A DNA stretch of 44,123 nt from Variovorax sp. (GTDB taxonomy: Bacteria; Pseudomonadota; Gammaproteobacteria; Burkholderiales; Burkholderiaceae_C): positions 1-44,123 of the forward strand of contig JAGIAI010000063.1 of the NCBI GenBank assembly GCA_017744935.1, given 5' to 3'. A program made the translations under genes and the position numbers. The stretch's first letter is position 1. Every line of letters starts with the position of its first letter. Positions 25,701 through 33,352 of the stretch are shown here, piece after piece. The notes beneath the pieces were generated by a model, which saw nothing but the letters and a program-made list of their open reading frames with translations, was not told where the DNA came from and ran no database searches.

Positions 25701-26492
25701 CACCACCGCGCGAATACCGCAGATATGTGCGATCGACGACTCGTCGACCGACTCCAGCGTGCTGCCGATGAAATCGCCATGGTCCGCGCCCGCATACGGC
25801 GGCCGCACCACGCGACCGTGCAGCATGCCGGGCACGCGCATGTCGTGCACGAAAACGAGCTCGCCCGCGAGCTTGGCCGGGATGTCGACGCGGGGAATGC
25901 GGCTGCCGACGATGCGGTAGTCGGCCGGGTCCTTCAGGCGCGAGACGGTGTCGAGCGAAAGCACCGTGCGCGCGCCGGCGACCAGTTCGTCGAAGCCGAG
26001 ACTGAACGCCGGATCGTCGCCCGCATGCACCCGCCCATCGCGCACTGTGAGGAGCGATGGCTGCACGCCGAGGCGCTCCGACGCCTGCATGACCAGCCAC
26101 GCACGCGCCTGCGCTGCCGCGTAACGCAAAGGGCCGGCGTGGATCTGGATCGATGCGCTCGCGATCGTCGCGCCCTGGTTGGGCGCGCGTGCGGTGTCGC
26201 CGAGCACCATGCGTACTTGCGCCAGCGGCACATCGAGTTCTTCGGCCACGATCTGCGACAGCGCGGTCTGGATGCCGGTGCCGAGGTCGACGTGGCCGTT
26301 CAGTGCGGTGACGCTGCCGTCGTCCCAGACGGCGAGCAGCACTTCCGGCCCTTCGGCCGGATTGCCCGCGATGAGTGCCGGCTGGCCCTTGGCCTGCGGC
26401 GGCGCGGGCGGCGTCTCGCGCACGATGACGAGCACGCCGTCGGCATTCACGAATTCGCTGCGCGTGCGTGGCAGGTCGGCACGCCGCGTCAC
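22797..26492 (-). CDS. nicB: nicotinate dehydrogenase-type molybdopterin subunit fused to tri-haem cytochrome c
   Basis: 1231 residues from GTG 26492, which overlaps the nicA stop by four bases. Residues 1 to ~770 are a xanthine-oxidase-family molybdopterin domain; catalytic Glu733 lies in PLGAGESSS. A single membrane helix (about 795-817) follows a PRRR cluster, which by the positive-inside rule puts the Mo domain in the cytoplasm. The rest is exported cytochrome c with three haem sites: C852-x2-C855-H, C998-x2-C1001-H and C1129-x2-C1132-H. This Mo plus three-haem layout is that of Pseudomonas putida NicB, which hydroxylates nicotinate at C6 and passes electrons to the respiratory chain. The substrate is inferred from the adjacent nicotinamidase and from hnr and ena; isoquinoline-type oxidoreductases share the Mo domain. 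Confidence 0.85.
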   Translation of the reverse strand: MTRRADLPRTRSEFVNADGVLVIVRETPPAPPQAKGQPALIAGNPAEGPEVLLAVWDDGSVTALNGHVDLGTGIQTALSQIVAEELDVPLAQVRMVLGDTARAPNQGATIASASIQIHAGPLRYAAAQARAWLVMQASERLGVQPSLLTVRDGRVHAGDDPAFSLGFDELVAGARTVLSLDTVSRLKDPADYRIVGSRIPRVDIPAKLAGELVFVHDMRVPGMLHGRVVRPPYAGADHGDFIGSTLESVDESSIAHICGIRAVVVIRDFVGIVAEREEQAEQALRELRVTWKPWPGLPSLDDLEGALRANPATQRLLVDEGDVDGALSSAAQSMPRTYVWPYQMHASIGPSCALAHWEPEDGFRLRVWAGSQNPHVLRADLAKLVDLEDVQIDVVRMEAAGCYGRNGADDVAADAALLSRAVGAPVRVQLTREQEHAWEPKGAAQLMQVRGGLDADGNVAGYDYETSYPSNGAPTLALLLTRTVEPVAQAFEMGDRTARPPYTYGNLRVKVNDMAPIVRASWLRGVSALPSSFAHESYIDELATAAGVDPVAFRLRHLHDPRAADLVRETAQKAGWRMRTGPQENADGGLGPGGDILFGQGFAYARYVHSKWPGFGAAWSAWVADVEVNRKTGEVHVRRVVVGHDAGLMVNPAGVEHQIHGNVIQTTSRALKERVRFAEQPQPGTELQAGVSPSGVVASREWGNYPIINFREVPVIEVVHIQRPGEPPLGAGESSSVPGTAAIANAIFDATGVRFRAPPFTPEVVRAALNPLPPSAGEERPTAEPRTVPADAPWPRRRGLWAGAGALLVGAVGVVAGLLGWRPAIAPVSFSEPAYSEATIERGRMLAALGDCAVCHTAPGGMPNAGGRAMETSFGTIYTTNLTPDADTGLGHWSFSAFQRAMREGISRDGHRLYPAFPYTAFAKTSDDDLQALYAYFMSLPAVRSETPAAELNFPFSARPLMAGWNALFHDPSPMQPVATQSAEWNRGAYLVNGLGHCGACHTPRNALGAEQGGGAFLSGAMVDGWEAPSLTSLSTSAVPWNADALYDYLRHGHAKHHGVAGGPMAEVVRELATVPDADIRAMATYLASFNPKLSTEAVATQAQQVVARAAAAQGHLLGTGQRMFDGACAACHHDGDGPTLLGVNTPLALNSNLTSARPDNLLRTILDGVRDPATHDIGFMPAFREVLDDAQIAELAGYMRARFAPQEPPWQGLRASVARVRAANVPHASP

Positions 26493-26977
26493 GAGTCGGC
26501 GCCTCCGGCCATTGCAAGTGCGGCGCGCTGCACCGCGGCCACGATTTCCACGTGCGTGCCGCAACGGCACAGGTTGCCGGAGAGTTCGCTGCGGATGCGT
26601 GCCTCGCTCGGGTTGGGCTCGCGCGCAAGCAGCGCGGCCGCCTGCATCACCATACCGTTGAGGCAGTAGCCGCATTGGGCGGCCTGTGCGTCCTCGAAGC
26701 CTTGCTGCACAGGGTGCCAGCATTCACGCGAGCCGAGACCTTCGAGTGTGGTGACCTCACGCCCCGCGACGCCTTGCGCGGGAATGACGCAGGCACGCGC
26801 AGCCACGCCATCGACCCACACGGTGCAGGCCCCGCACTGCCCGAGTCCGCAACCGTACTTGGGGCCATTCAGCCCCAGATCGTTGCGCAACACGTGCAGC
26901 AGCGTCGCCTCGCGGGACGCGGCGAGTTCGACGCGGCGCCCGTTGACCGTCAGGTCGAACCGTGGGGGGCGGTTCAC
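26489..26977 (-). CDS. nicA: nicotinate dehydrogenase 2Fe-2S subunit
   Basis: 162 residues from GTG 26977, which overlaps the nicotinamidase stop (GTGA). Two 2Fe-2S clusters are readable. The plant-type one has C43, C48, C51 in YGCGLGQCGACTVW and C63. The second has C102 and C105 in QCGYCLNGMV and C137, C139 in NLCRCGTH. This is the small subunit of a molybdenum hydroxylase that relays electrons from Mo to the cytochrome part of NicB. There is no FAD subunit gene, as in NicAB and other cytochrome-linked members. No signal peptide, consistent with a cytoplasmic Mo domain. Confidence 0.9.
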   Translation of the reverse strand: MNRPPRFDLTVNGRRVELAASREATLLHVLRNDLGLNGPKYGCGLGQCGACTVWVDGVAARACVIPAQGVAGREVTTLEGLGSRECWHPVQQGFEDAQAAQCGYCLNGMVMQAAALLAREPNPSEARIRSELSGNLCRCGTHVEIVAAVQRAALAMAGGADS

Positions 26978-27705
26978 ACGGTTTCGATGTCGGAGGACTG
27001 GATGCGCTTCACACCCTTCGCGCTCATCTGCTTCCACGCCGCGGCCAGCGAGCCATTGAGATCGATCGCCCGCGTGGCGTCCTCGATCACGTAGACGTTG
27101 AAGCCGGCCTTGCGCGCATCCATCGCGGTCCATGCCACACAGAAATCGGTGGCGAGGCCCGTGACGAACACGGTCTTGATGCCGCGCGCCTTGAGGTAGC
27201 CGGCGAGGCCGGTCGCGGTCTTGTGGTCGGCTTCCTCGAACGCCGAGTAGCTGTCCATGTCCTTGTGGAAGCCCTTGCGGATGATGAGTTGCGCGGTAGG
27301 CAGCTTCAGGTCCTTGTGGAGCGCGGCGTCGTCCGTGCCCTGCACGCAGTGGTCGGGCCAAAGCACCTGCGTGCCGTAGCTGAGCTTGGTGGATTCAAAG
27401 GGTTTCTTGCCATCGTGCGCACTTGCGAACGATGCATGCCCTTGCGTGTGCCAGTCCTGCGTGACCACGATGTTGTCGAACGAACCGGCGAGCTTGTTGA
27501 TCAGCGGCACCACCTCGGCACCACCCTTCACCGGCAGCGTGCCGCCGTCCACGAAGCAGTTCTGCACATCGACCACGATCAGCGCCGCATTGGCCCCGGG
27601 CTTGATCCTGGCCGCCGCGAACAACGGCGCCGAAGCGCCGAGACCGCCGATCAGCCCCAGGGCTACGGCCGACTTCAAGAGGGATCTGCGTTGGGTGCTA
27701 TGCAT
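26974..27705 (-). CDS. pncA: exported nicotinamidase
   Basis: 243 residues from ATG 27705; GAGGAG lies 6 bases before it, though another ATG stands directly upstream at 27708. The N-terminus has a Tat-like signal, QRRSLLKSAVALGLIGGLG, with cleavage near AAARI. The isochorismatase fold carries the PncA triad D46 (VVDVQNCF), K144 (IIRKGF) and C189 (TDFCVAWTA). Metal ligands are D84 and H86 (QDWH) and H119 (WPDHCVQGT). It converts nicotinamide to nicotinate and ammonia. E. coli PncA is cytoplasmic; this one should act in the periplasm, ahead of uptake. Its stop overlaps the nicA start. Confidence 0.9.
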   Translation of the reverse strand: MHSTQRRSLLKSAVALGLIGGLGASAPLFAAARIKPGANAALIVVDVQNCFVDGGTLPVKGGAEVVPLINKLAGSFDNIVVTQDWHTQGHASFASAHDGKKPFESTKLSYGTQVLWPDHCVQGTDDAALHKDLKLPTAQLIIRKGFHKDMDSYSAFEEADHKTATGLAGYLKARGIKTVFVTGLATDFCVAWTAMDARKAGFNVYVIEDATRAIDLNGSLAAAWKQMSAKGVKRIQSSDIETV

Positions 27706-27740
27706 CATGGGCTCCTCGAGTTGAACAAGTCCTGGCGGGA

Positions 27741-27827
27741 AACACCGCAGAACCGGCTTTGCCGGGCTGCTGGTGTTGCCCCCTGCAAGGGGGTTGACGG
27801 CCACACGAAGTGGGCAAGCCTGGGGGT
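27741..27827 (-). repeat. dispersed two-hairpin intergenic repeat, copy C
   Basis: Reverse orientation on + (forward relative to the operon). On + it reads ACCGCAGAACCGGCTTTGCC, then a GTTGCCCCCTGCAAGGGGGT hairpin, then CACGAAGTGGGCAAGCCTGG. It lies between livF and the nicotinamidase gene, inside an otherwise compact operon. Confidence 0.8.
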
Positions 27828-27836
27828 GTGCTCATG

Positions 27837-28571
27837 TCAGACACTCAGGTAGGCACGTCTTACTTCGTCGTTTGCCGCGAGTTCCGCCATCGTGGCCTGA
27901 TAGCGGATCTGGCCTTTTTCGAGCACGTACGCGCGGTCCGACACCAGTTCGGCGAAGTGCATGTTCTGCTCCGACAACAGGATGCTCACGCCCTGCGCCT
28001 TGAGCTCGAGAATCATGTTCGCCATCTGCTCGACGATGACCGGGGCGACGCCTTCGGAGGGTTCGTCAAGCAGCACCAGATACGGATTGCCCATCAACGT
28101 GCGCGCCACCGTCAGCATCTGCTGCTCGCCACCGCTCATGCGGCCGCCGGGACGGTTGGGCATTTCGCCGAGATTGGGGAAGAGCTCGAAGAGGCGCTCG
28201 GGCGTCCACAGCGGCGCGTCGGTGCCGTCACTCCAGCGGCGTGCGGCCTGCTTGCCGACTTCGAGGTTCTCCATCACGCTGAGGTCGGTAAACACGCGAC
28301 GGTCTTCCGGCACGAAGCCTAGACCAAGGCGGGCCGCGTGATGCGGTTCGGCTTTCGAGATGTCGTGGCCGATGAAGCGCACTGCGCCTCGGCGCTTGGC
28401 AAGCATGCCGATCAGTGCCTTGAGCGTGGTGGACTTGCCCGCTCCGTTGCGGCCCATCAATGCGACCACTTCGCCGCGACGCACTTCGAGGTCGACGTCA
28501 TAGAGGATCTGCGCCGCGCCGTACCACGCGCACAGCGCCTTGGCTTCGAGCAACACTTCATGCGAGCTCAT
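27837..28571 (-). CDS. branched-chain-type ABC transporter ATP-binding protein (LivF-like)
   Basis: 244 residues, LivF size. Walker A MGRNGAGKSTTLK (near 40), signature MSGGEQQMLTVART (near 145) and Walker B LVLLDEPSEGVAP are complete. It energises import with the LivG-like protein encoded 61 bases upstream, the fused permease and the binding protein. Family members carry amino acids but also urea, amides and aromatic acids. Its place between hnr and nicAB suggests uptake of nicotinate or a related pyridine. Confidence 0.92.
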   Translation of the reverse strand: MSSHEVLLEAKALCAWYGAAQILYDVDLEVRRGEVVALMGRNGAGKSTTLKALIGMLAKRRGAVRFIGHDISKAEPHHAARLGLGFVPEDRRVFTDLSVMENLEVGKQAARRWSDGTDAPLWTPERLFELFPNLGEMPNRPGGRMSGGEQQMLTVARTLMGNPYLVLLDEPSEGVAPVIVEQMANMILELKAQGVSILLSEQNMHFAELVSDRAYVLEKGQIRYQATMAELAANDEVRRAYLSV

Positions 28572-28632
28572 TGGAAAACCTCCGTGCTTCGCACTGCGGT
28601 GCGAGCTTGCTTGGGGCGGCCCGGCGCTGCGC

Positions 28633-29436
28633 TCATGCTGCTTCTCCCACTGCTGCGTTCACCGCGGCGGCCTTCTCGGCGATCTTCTCGAACGTCTTGC
28701 CGCTGCCGAAGTAGACCTCCTGCACCTTTGGATGGTCACGAATCTCCAGCGGCTTGCCCTGCGCGATGAGGCGTCCGCGCGCGAGCACGATCATGCGGTC
28801 GGCGTACGCGAACACCACGTCCATGCTGTGCTCGGTGAAGAGCACCGCCATGCCGCGATCAATGACGAGCTGCTTCGTGAGCGCCATCAGGGAGTTGCGC
28901 TCCTTGGGCGCCATGCCAGCCGTCGGCTCGTCCATGAGCAGCAGCTTGGGGCTGTTGGCCATCGCGATCGCGAGCTCCACACGCTTCACGTCACCGTAGG
29001 CGAGCACACTGCACGGGCGATCGGCCTGCGACTTCATGCCGACCTGGTCGAGCAGCGCAAGCGCCTCGCCACGCTTGTGGTCTGACGCACGGCGCCACGT
29101 GGAGAACAGCTTGTTGTCGTGCGACAAGAGCGCCATCTGCACGTTCTCGACCACGGTGAGCGATGCGAAGGTTTCGGCGATCTGAAAGGTACGCCCGACA
29201 CCCAGGCGCCAGATCTCGCGCGGCTTCTTGCCAACGAGCTCCTGTCCGTCCAGCAGGATCGAGCCTCGATCGGCCTTCAACTGCCCATTGACCATGTTGA
29301 AGGTGGTCGACTTGCCCGCACCGTTTGGCCCGATCAGCGCCAGCAGTTCGCCCGGCGCGAGATCGAAGCTGATGCCGTCAACGGCCTTCACGCCGCCGAA
29401 GGACTTTCCGAGTTCAGTGACCTTGAGGAGGCTCAT
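28633..29436 (-). CDS. branched-chain-type ABC transporter ATP-binding protein (LivG-like)
   Basis: 267 residues, LivG size. Walker A is IGPNGAGKSTTFNMV and Walker B KLLLMDEPTAGMAPKE. The signature loop is the variant LAYGDVKRVELAIAM instead of LSGGQ, as in many LivG proteins. The start overlaps the stop of the fused permease by four bases. It partners LivF to power the importer of the nicotinate locus. Confidence 0.92.
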   Translation of the reverse strand: MSLLKVTELGKSFGGVKAVDGISFDLAPGELLALIGPNGAGKSTTFNMVNGQLKADRGSILLDGQELVGKKPREIWRLGVGRTFQIAETFASLTVVENVQMALLSHDNKLFSTWRRASDHKRGEALALLDQVGMKSQADRPCSVLAYGDVKRVELAIAMANSPKLLLMDEPTAGMAPKERNSLMALTKQLVIDRGMAVLFTEHSMDVVFAYADRMIVLARGRLIAQGKPLEIRDHPKVQEVYFGSGKTFEKIAEKAAAVNAAVGEAA

Positions 29437-31349
29437 GCCTTCGCTTCCTTGAGTTCGGCGGCTTCCTCGGCGTGCCGCTTGCGATCGAAGAGTTGCTTGG
29501 CGAAGCCGGCGATGCCCTGCGGGAACAGCAGCACCAGCAGCAGGATGATCCCGCCCAGCATCGCGCGCCAGTAGTCGGTGTTGCGCGCGACGGTGTCATG
29601 CAGCCAGGTGAAGGTCACTGCGCCAACCACCGGTCCGGCCAGCGTCTGGATGCCTCCGAGCAGCACCATCACGAGGCCGTCGACCGACTTGCCCACGCTG
29701 AGCGATTCCGGCGAGATGCTGCCCTTGGAGAAGGCGAAGAGCGCACCCGCGAGGCCCGCCGCGATGCCGGCGATCACGAAGGCGGCCCATTGCATGCGCT
29801 TGACGTCGATGCCGATCGCATCCGCACGGAGCGCCGAGTCACGGCCCGCGCGCAGCGTGTAGCCAAATGGCGAGAAGAGCACGCGGCGCAGCCACAGCAC
29901 GCCACCGCCGACCAGCAGCAGCGTGAGCCAGTAGTAGGCCCGCTTGTCGGACAGCCATGCCGAAGGCCACACGCCGGTCAGGCCGTTGCTGCCGCCGGTG
30001 AAGCTGTCCCACTGGTAGGTGATGGCCCAGGTGATTTGCGAGAAGGCCAGCGTGAGCATCGCGAGGTACACACCCGATAGTCGCACCGCGAACCAGCCGA
30101 AGACGAAGGCGCCGATCGCGGCCACGAGCGGGGCGACGATGAGCGCCAGTTCCATCGGCATGCCGCTCGCACGCACCAGCAGCGCCGCTCCGTAGGCGCC
30201 GAGGCCGAAGTACGCCGCATGGCCGAAGGAATGCATGCCCGCCGGCCCCATGATGAAGTGCAGGCTGGTGGCGAACAGCGCCGCGATCATCAGGTCGATC
30301 ATCAGCACCGTCGTGTAGGGCGAGTCGGCAGTGATGAGCGGCACCGCGGCCAGCACGAGGCCGAACACGCCGGCCGCGATCAGGTAGGTCTTGCTGGGGC
30401 GGCGCAGCGGCTCTTCCTGCATGCCGACGTAACGGCTCGGCGCCTGCGGCTTCCCGAACAGCCCCCACGGACGCCACACGAGCACCACCGCCATCACGAG
30501 GAAGTCGACCACCAGCGTGAGCTTGGAGAACGAGACGCTGAGCCCGAACACATCGACCACGCCGAGCCAGATGCAGATTGCCTTGATCTCGGCAATGAGC
30601 AGCGCGGCCACGTACGCACCCGGGATCGAGCCCATGCCGCCCACCACGACCACGACGAAGGCCGCGCCGATGGTGTTGAGGTCCATCTCCAGCGTCGCGG
30701 GTTCGCGCGGCAGTTGCAGTGCGCCGCCGAGCCCTGCCAGCAGCGCGCCAAGCGCGAAGACCGCCGTGAACAGCCACGCCTGGTTGACGCCGAGTGCACT
30801 CACCATTTCGCGGTCCTGCGTCGCGGCGCGCACCAGCGTGCCGAAGCGCGTGCGGGTGAGCAGCATCCACACCAAGCCGAGCACCACCGGCCCGACGACG
30901 ATCAGGAACAGGTCATACGAAGGAAACTGGCGCCCGAGGATCGACACCGATCCCGCGAGCCCCGGCGCACGTGGGCCGAGCAGTTCGTCCGGCCCCCACA
31001 GCCACAGCACCGCGTCCTTGATGACGAGGACGAGCGCGAAGGTCGCCAGCAGCTGGAAGAGTTCCGGCGCCTTGTAGATGCGGCGCAGCAGCACGATCTC
31101 GATGAGCGCACCGAGCACGCCGACCGCGAGCGCCGCAAGCACCAGCGCAGGCCAGAACCCCATGCCGCCGCCCAGCCGGTCGACCAGCGTGTAGGCGACA
31201 TAGATGCCGACCATGAAGAACGAGCCATGCGCGAAGTTCACGATGCGCGTGACGCCGAAGATCAGCGACAACCCTGCCGCGACGAGAAACAGCGACGACG
31301 CGCTCGCCAGCCCGTTGAGAAGCTGGACGATGAAACCGGAAAAGCTCAT
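29433..31349 (-). CDS. fused LivH-LivM branched-chain-type ABC permease
   Basis: 638 residues, about the sum of LivH (~295) and LivM (~330). Residues 1-290 are LivH-like (SLIFGVTRIVNFAHGSFFMVG). A short cytoplasmic linker, WRPWGLFGKPQAPSRYVGMQ, follows; about 325-638 are LivM-like (IMGPAGMHSFGHAAYFGLGAYGA and SRDSALRADAIGIDVKRMQW-type text near the EAA loop). Both halves are full length, so the fusion replaces the usual two subunits. It overlaps livG by four bases and lies 24 bases from the binding-protein gene. Confidence 0.92.
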   Translation of the reverse strand: MSFSGFIVQLLNGLASASSLFLVAAGLSLIFGVTRIVNFAHGSFFMVGIYVAYTLVDRLGGGMGFWPALVLAALAVGVLGALIEIVLLRRIYKAPELFQLLATFALVLVIKDAVLWLWGPDELLGPRAPGLAGSVSILGRQFPSYDLFLIVVGPVVLGLVWMLLTRTRFGTLVRAATQDREMVSALGVNQAWLFTAVFALGALLAGLGGALQLPREPATLEMDLNTIGAAFVVVVVGGMGSIPGAYVAALLIAEIKAICIWLGVVDVFGLSVSFSKLTLVVDFLVMAVVLVWRPWGLFGKPQAPSRYVGMQEEPLRRPSKTYLIAAGVFGLVLAAVPLITADSPYTTVLMIDLMIAALFATSLHFIMGPAGMHSFGHAAYFGLGAYGAALLVRASGMPMELALIVAPLVAAIGAFVFGWFAVRLSGVYLAMLTLAFSQITWAITYQWDSFTGGSNGLTGVWPSAWLSDKRAYYWLTLLLVGGGVLWLRRVLFSPFGYTLRAGRDSALRADAIGIDVKRMQWAAFVIAGIAAGLAGALFAFSKGSISPESLSVGKSVDGLVMVLLGGIQTLAGPVVGAVTFTWLHDTVARNTDYWRAMLGGIILLLVLLFPQGIAGFAKQLFDRKRHAEEAAELKEAKA

Positions 31350-31373
31350 GACCCGTTCGCCTCACTTGCCCAG

Positions 31374-32585
31374 TCAGTCCGCTGCGCGGGATTTCTTGAC
31401 TTCAGCGGCGGAAGGCTGGTACTTGGCGTCGGCGCCGTCGAGGTACACGTAGTCGACCATCACGCCCTTGCCGCCTTCGTTCTTGGTGCGGCCGACGAAC
31501 GCGCCCATGGTGGACTGGTTGTCTTCGGGGCGGTAAGTGATCTTGCCGAAGGGTGTGTCCACCTGCAGGCCCTTGAAGGCGGCCACCAGCTTTTCGGGCT
31601 CGGTGCTCTTGGCCTTCGCAATGCCTGCTGCGGCCGACTTGATCATGCTGTAGCCCACCACCGAGCCGAGGCGAGGGTAATCCTTGAACTTGGCCTGGTA
31701 GGCCTGTTCGAACTTCTTGTGGTCGGCGGTGGTGATGCCGTACCACGGGTAGCCGGTGACGATCCAGCCGGTGGGCGCTTCGTCCTTCAGCGGGTCCATG
31801 TATTCCGGTTCGCCGGTCAGCACGCTGACCACTTCGCGGTCCTTGAACAGGCCGCGGGTGTTGCCTTCGCGCACGAACTTCGAGAGATCGGCGCCGAACA
31901 GCACGTTGAAGATCGCATCGGGCTTGGCGTCGGCCAATGCCTGCACGACGCTGCCGGCGTCGACCTTGCCGAGCGGCGTGGCCTGCTCGGCGACGAACTC
32001 CACGTCGGGCTGTGCGGCCTTGAGCAGTTGCTTGAACGCTGCGACCGCCGACTGGCCGTATTCGTAGTTGGGGTAGACCACCGCCCAGCGCTTCTTCTTC
32101 AGCTTGGCGGCCTCAGGCACGAGCATCGCGGCCTGCATGTAGGTGCCGGGGCGCAGGCGCACCGTGTAGGCGTTGCCGCCCTGCCAGGTGAGCTTGTCGG
32201 TCAGCGGCTCGCCGGCCAGGAAGAAGAATTTCTTTTGCTTCGCGAAGTCGGCGACGGCCAGACCGGTGTTCGACAGGAACGTGCCCGCGAGGATGTCGAC
32301 CTTCTCGCGCGACACCAGTTCTTCGGCCACGCGCACCGCATCGCCCGGGTTCGCGTTGTCGTCGCGGCTGATCAGTTCGATCTTCTTGCCATTGACGCCA
32401 CCGGCTGCATTGATCTCGTCGACCGCGAGTTCCATCCCCTTCTTGTAGGGCTCGAGGAAGGCGGGCTGCGCCTTGTAGCTGTTGATCTCACCGATCTTGA
32501 TCACCCCCTGCGCATGCGCAGGGACAAGTGCGGTGACGAGCGTGGCGACAGCGGCCGCGTTGAAGGCGAAGCGCAGTGGGGTCAT
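31374..32585 (-). CDS. branched-chain-type ABC transporter substrate-binding protein
   Basis: 403 residues, periplasmic binding protein type I (LivJ/LivK-like). The signal peptide is residues 1-25 (VPAHAQ cleavage). The mature protein begins GVIKIGEINSYKAQPAFLEP; YKKGMELAVDEINAAGGVNG and IELISRDDNANPGDAVRVAEEL are family blocks. The ligand pocket region LAGTFLSNTGLAVADFA lacks obvious amino-acid-specific residues I could name. As part of the hnr-nicAB unit it probably recognises nicotinate, nicotinamide or a related acid. Confidence 0.9.
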   Translation of the reverse strand: MTPLRFAFNAAAVATLVTALVPAHAQGVIKIGEINSYKAQPAFLEPYKKGMELAVDEINAAGGVNGKKIELISRDDNANPGDAVRVAEELVSREKVDILAGTFLSNTGLAVADFAKQKKFFFLAGEPLTDKLTWQGGNAYTVRLRPGTYMQAAMLVPEAAKLKKKRWAVVYPNYEYGQSAVAAFKQLLKAAQPDVEFVAEQATPLGKVDAGSVVQALADAKPDAIFNVLFGADLSKFVREGNTRGLFKDREVVSVLTGEPEYMDPLKDEAPTGWIVTGYPWYGITTADHKKFEQAYQAKFKDYPRLGSVVGYSMIKSAAAGIAKAKSTEPEKLVAAFKGLQVDTPFGKITYRPEDNQSTMGAFVGRTKNEGGKGVMVDYVYLDGADAKYQPSAAEVKKSRAAD

Positions 32586-32634
32586 CGAAAACTCCTCGAG
32601 GTTTATTGCAGAGAAACGAATGGTGGCATGCGGC

Positions 32635-33219
32635 TCAACGGAGTCCGTCGACGCCCTTGATTTCGGAAACTTGCAAGCCGCCGATACGCGGCAGCGGACG
32701 GCCGCTGTCGGTCACCGCGACGGCGACGACGATTTCGTTGGCGCGGGGCGCATCCGACACGCGCGCTTCGACGGCGTCGAAATGGCTGCGCACGAACGCG
32801 GCGTCCTTGTGGCCCAGCGGCACGTCGATCGCGGTGCCCAGCGTGCCGCGCTTCTTGGCAGAGGGGACGAGTGCCGCGCCCTTCTCCACTGCCACGCGCA
32901 GCGGTGCGCCGAGCTTGGGATGCAAGATCGCGGCGGCGTGTTCCAGCTCGCCCGATTCGCCGACGATCGCGGCCTTGCCGTAGCTCTGCGCCTGGCCGGG
33001 TTCGATGCCGAGCGCGGCGACGGCCTTCTGGCCGAGCAAGGCACCGAGTTCTTCGCCGATCGCGATCAGCTCGTCGAGCGATTCGCTGTAGCGGCCTGCG
33101 TACGGGTTCTCGATCACTGCGATGGCGACGGCGCGGCGCGTCGGCGGCTCGATGGTCTTGCCCATTTCCTTGCGGGTTTCATCGACCTGGATGACGAGCT
33201 TGCGGATGTTGGCGGTCAT
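32635..33219 (-). CDS. DUF1185 / amino-acid-synthesis family protein (paralogue 1)
   Basis: 194 residues from ATG 33219. The family (PF06684) has chorismate-mutase-like crystal structures but, to my knowledge, no proven reaction. Conserved blocks are IENPYAGRYSES, YGKAAIVGESGELEHAAAIL, LVPSAKKRGTLGTAIDVPLG and DAPRANEIVVAVAVTDSGRP. The same blocks occur in the same order in the neighbouring gene. The ribosome binding site GGGGGAG comes from the edge of repeat copy D. It lies between the second paralogue and the transporter genes, so a role in the nicotinate pathway (handling an early or late acid intermediate) is an inference. Confidence 0.8.
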   Translation of the reverse strand: MTANIRKLVIQVDETRKEMGKTIEPPTRRAVAIAVIENPYAGRYSESLDELIAIGEELGALLGQKAVAALGIEPGQAQSYGKAAIVGESGELEHAAAILHPKLGAPLRVAVEKGAALVPSAKKRGTLGTAIDVPLGHKDAAFVRSHFDAVEARVSDAPRANEIVVAVAVTDSGRPLPRIGGLQVSEIKGVDGLR

Positions 33220-33225
33220 ACGTTC

Positions 33226-33314
33226 TCCCCCAGGCTCGCGCACTTCGTGTCGCTCTCCACCCCCTCGCCGGGGGCAACACCACTGGCCCGGCAAAGCCGG
33301 TTCCACGGTATTCC
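33226..33314 (+). repeat. dispersed two-hairpin intergenic repeat, copy D
   Basis: Forward on +, opposed to the direction of the surrounding operon. It has CCCCCAGGCTCGCGCACTTC, then the CACCCCCTCGCCGGGGGCAA hairpin, then CCCGGCAAAGCCGGTTCCAC. It separates the two DUF1185 genes, and its minus-strand edge supplies the GGGGGAG before the ATG at 33219. Confidence 0.8.
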
Positions 33315-33352
33315 TGAAACAGATTCACTAAGGATTGATTGCATGCTGGTGT

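Noticed and set aside
25158..26669. 503-codon open frame on + opposite nicB
   Set aside because: It has no domain or binding site upstream and lies wholly inside the molybdopterin gene.
30219..32660. 813-codon open frame on + opposite the Liv permease and binding protein
   Set aside because: Composition is that of a reverse-complement shadow; the minus strand carries full ABC motifs and signal peptide.
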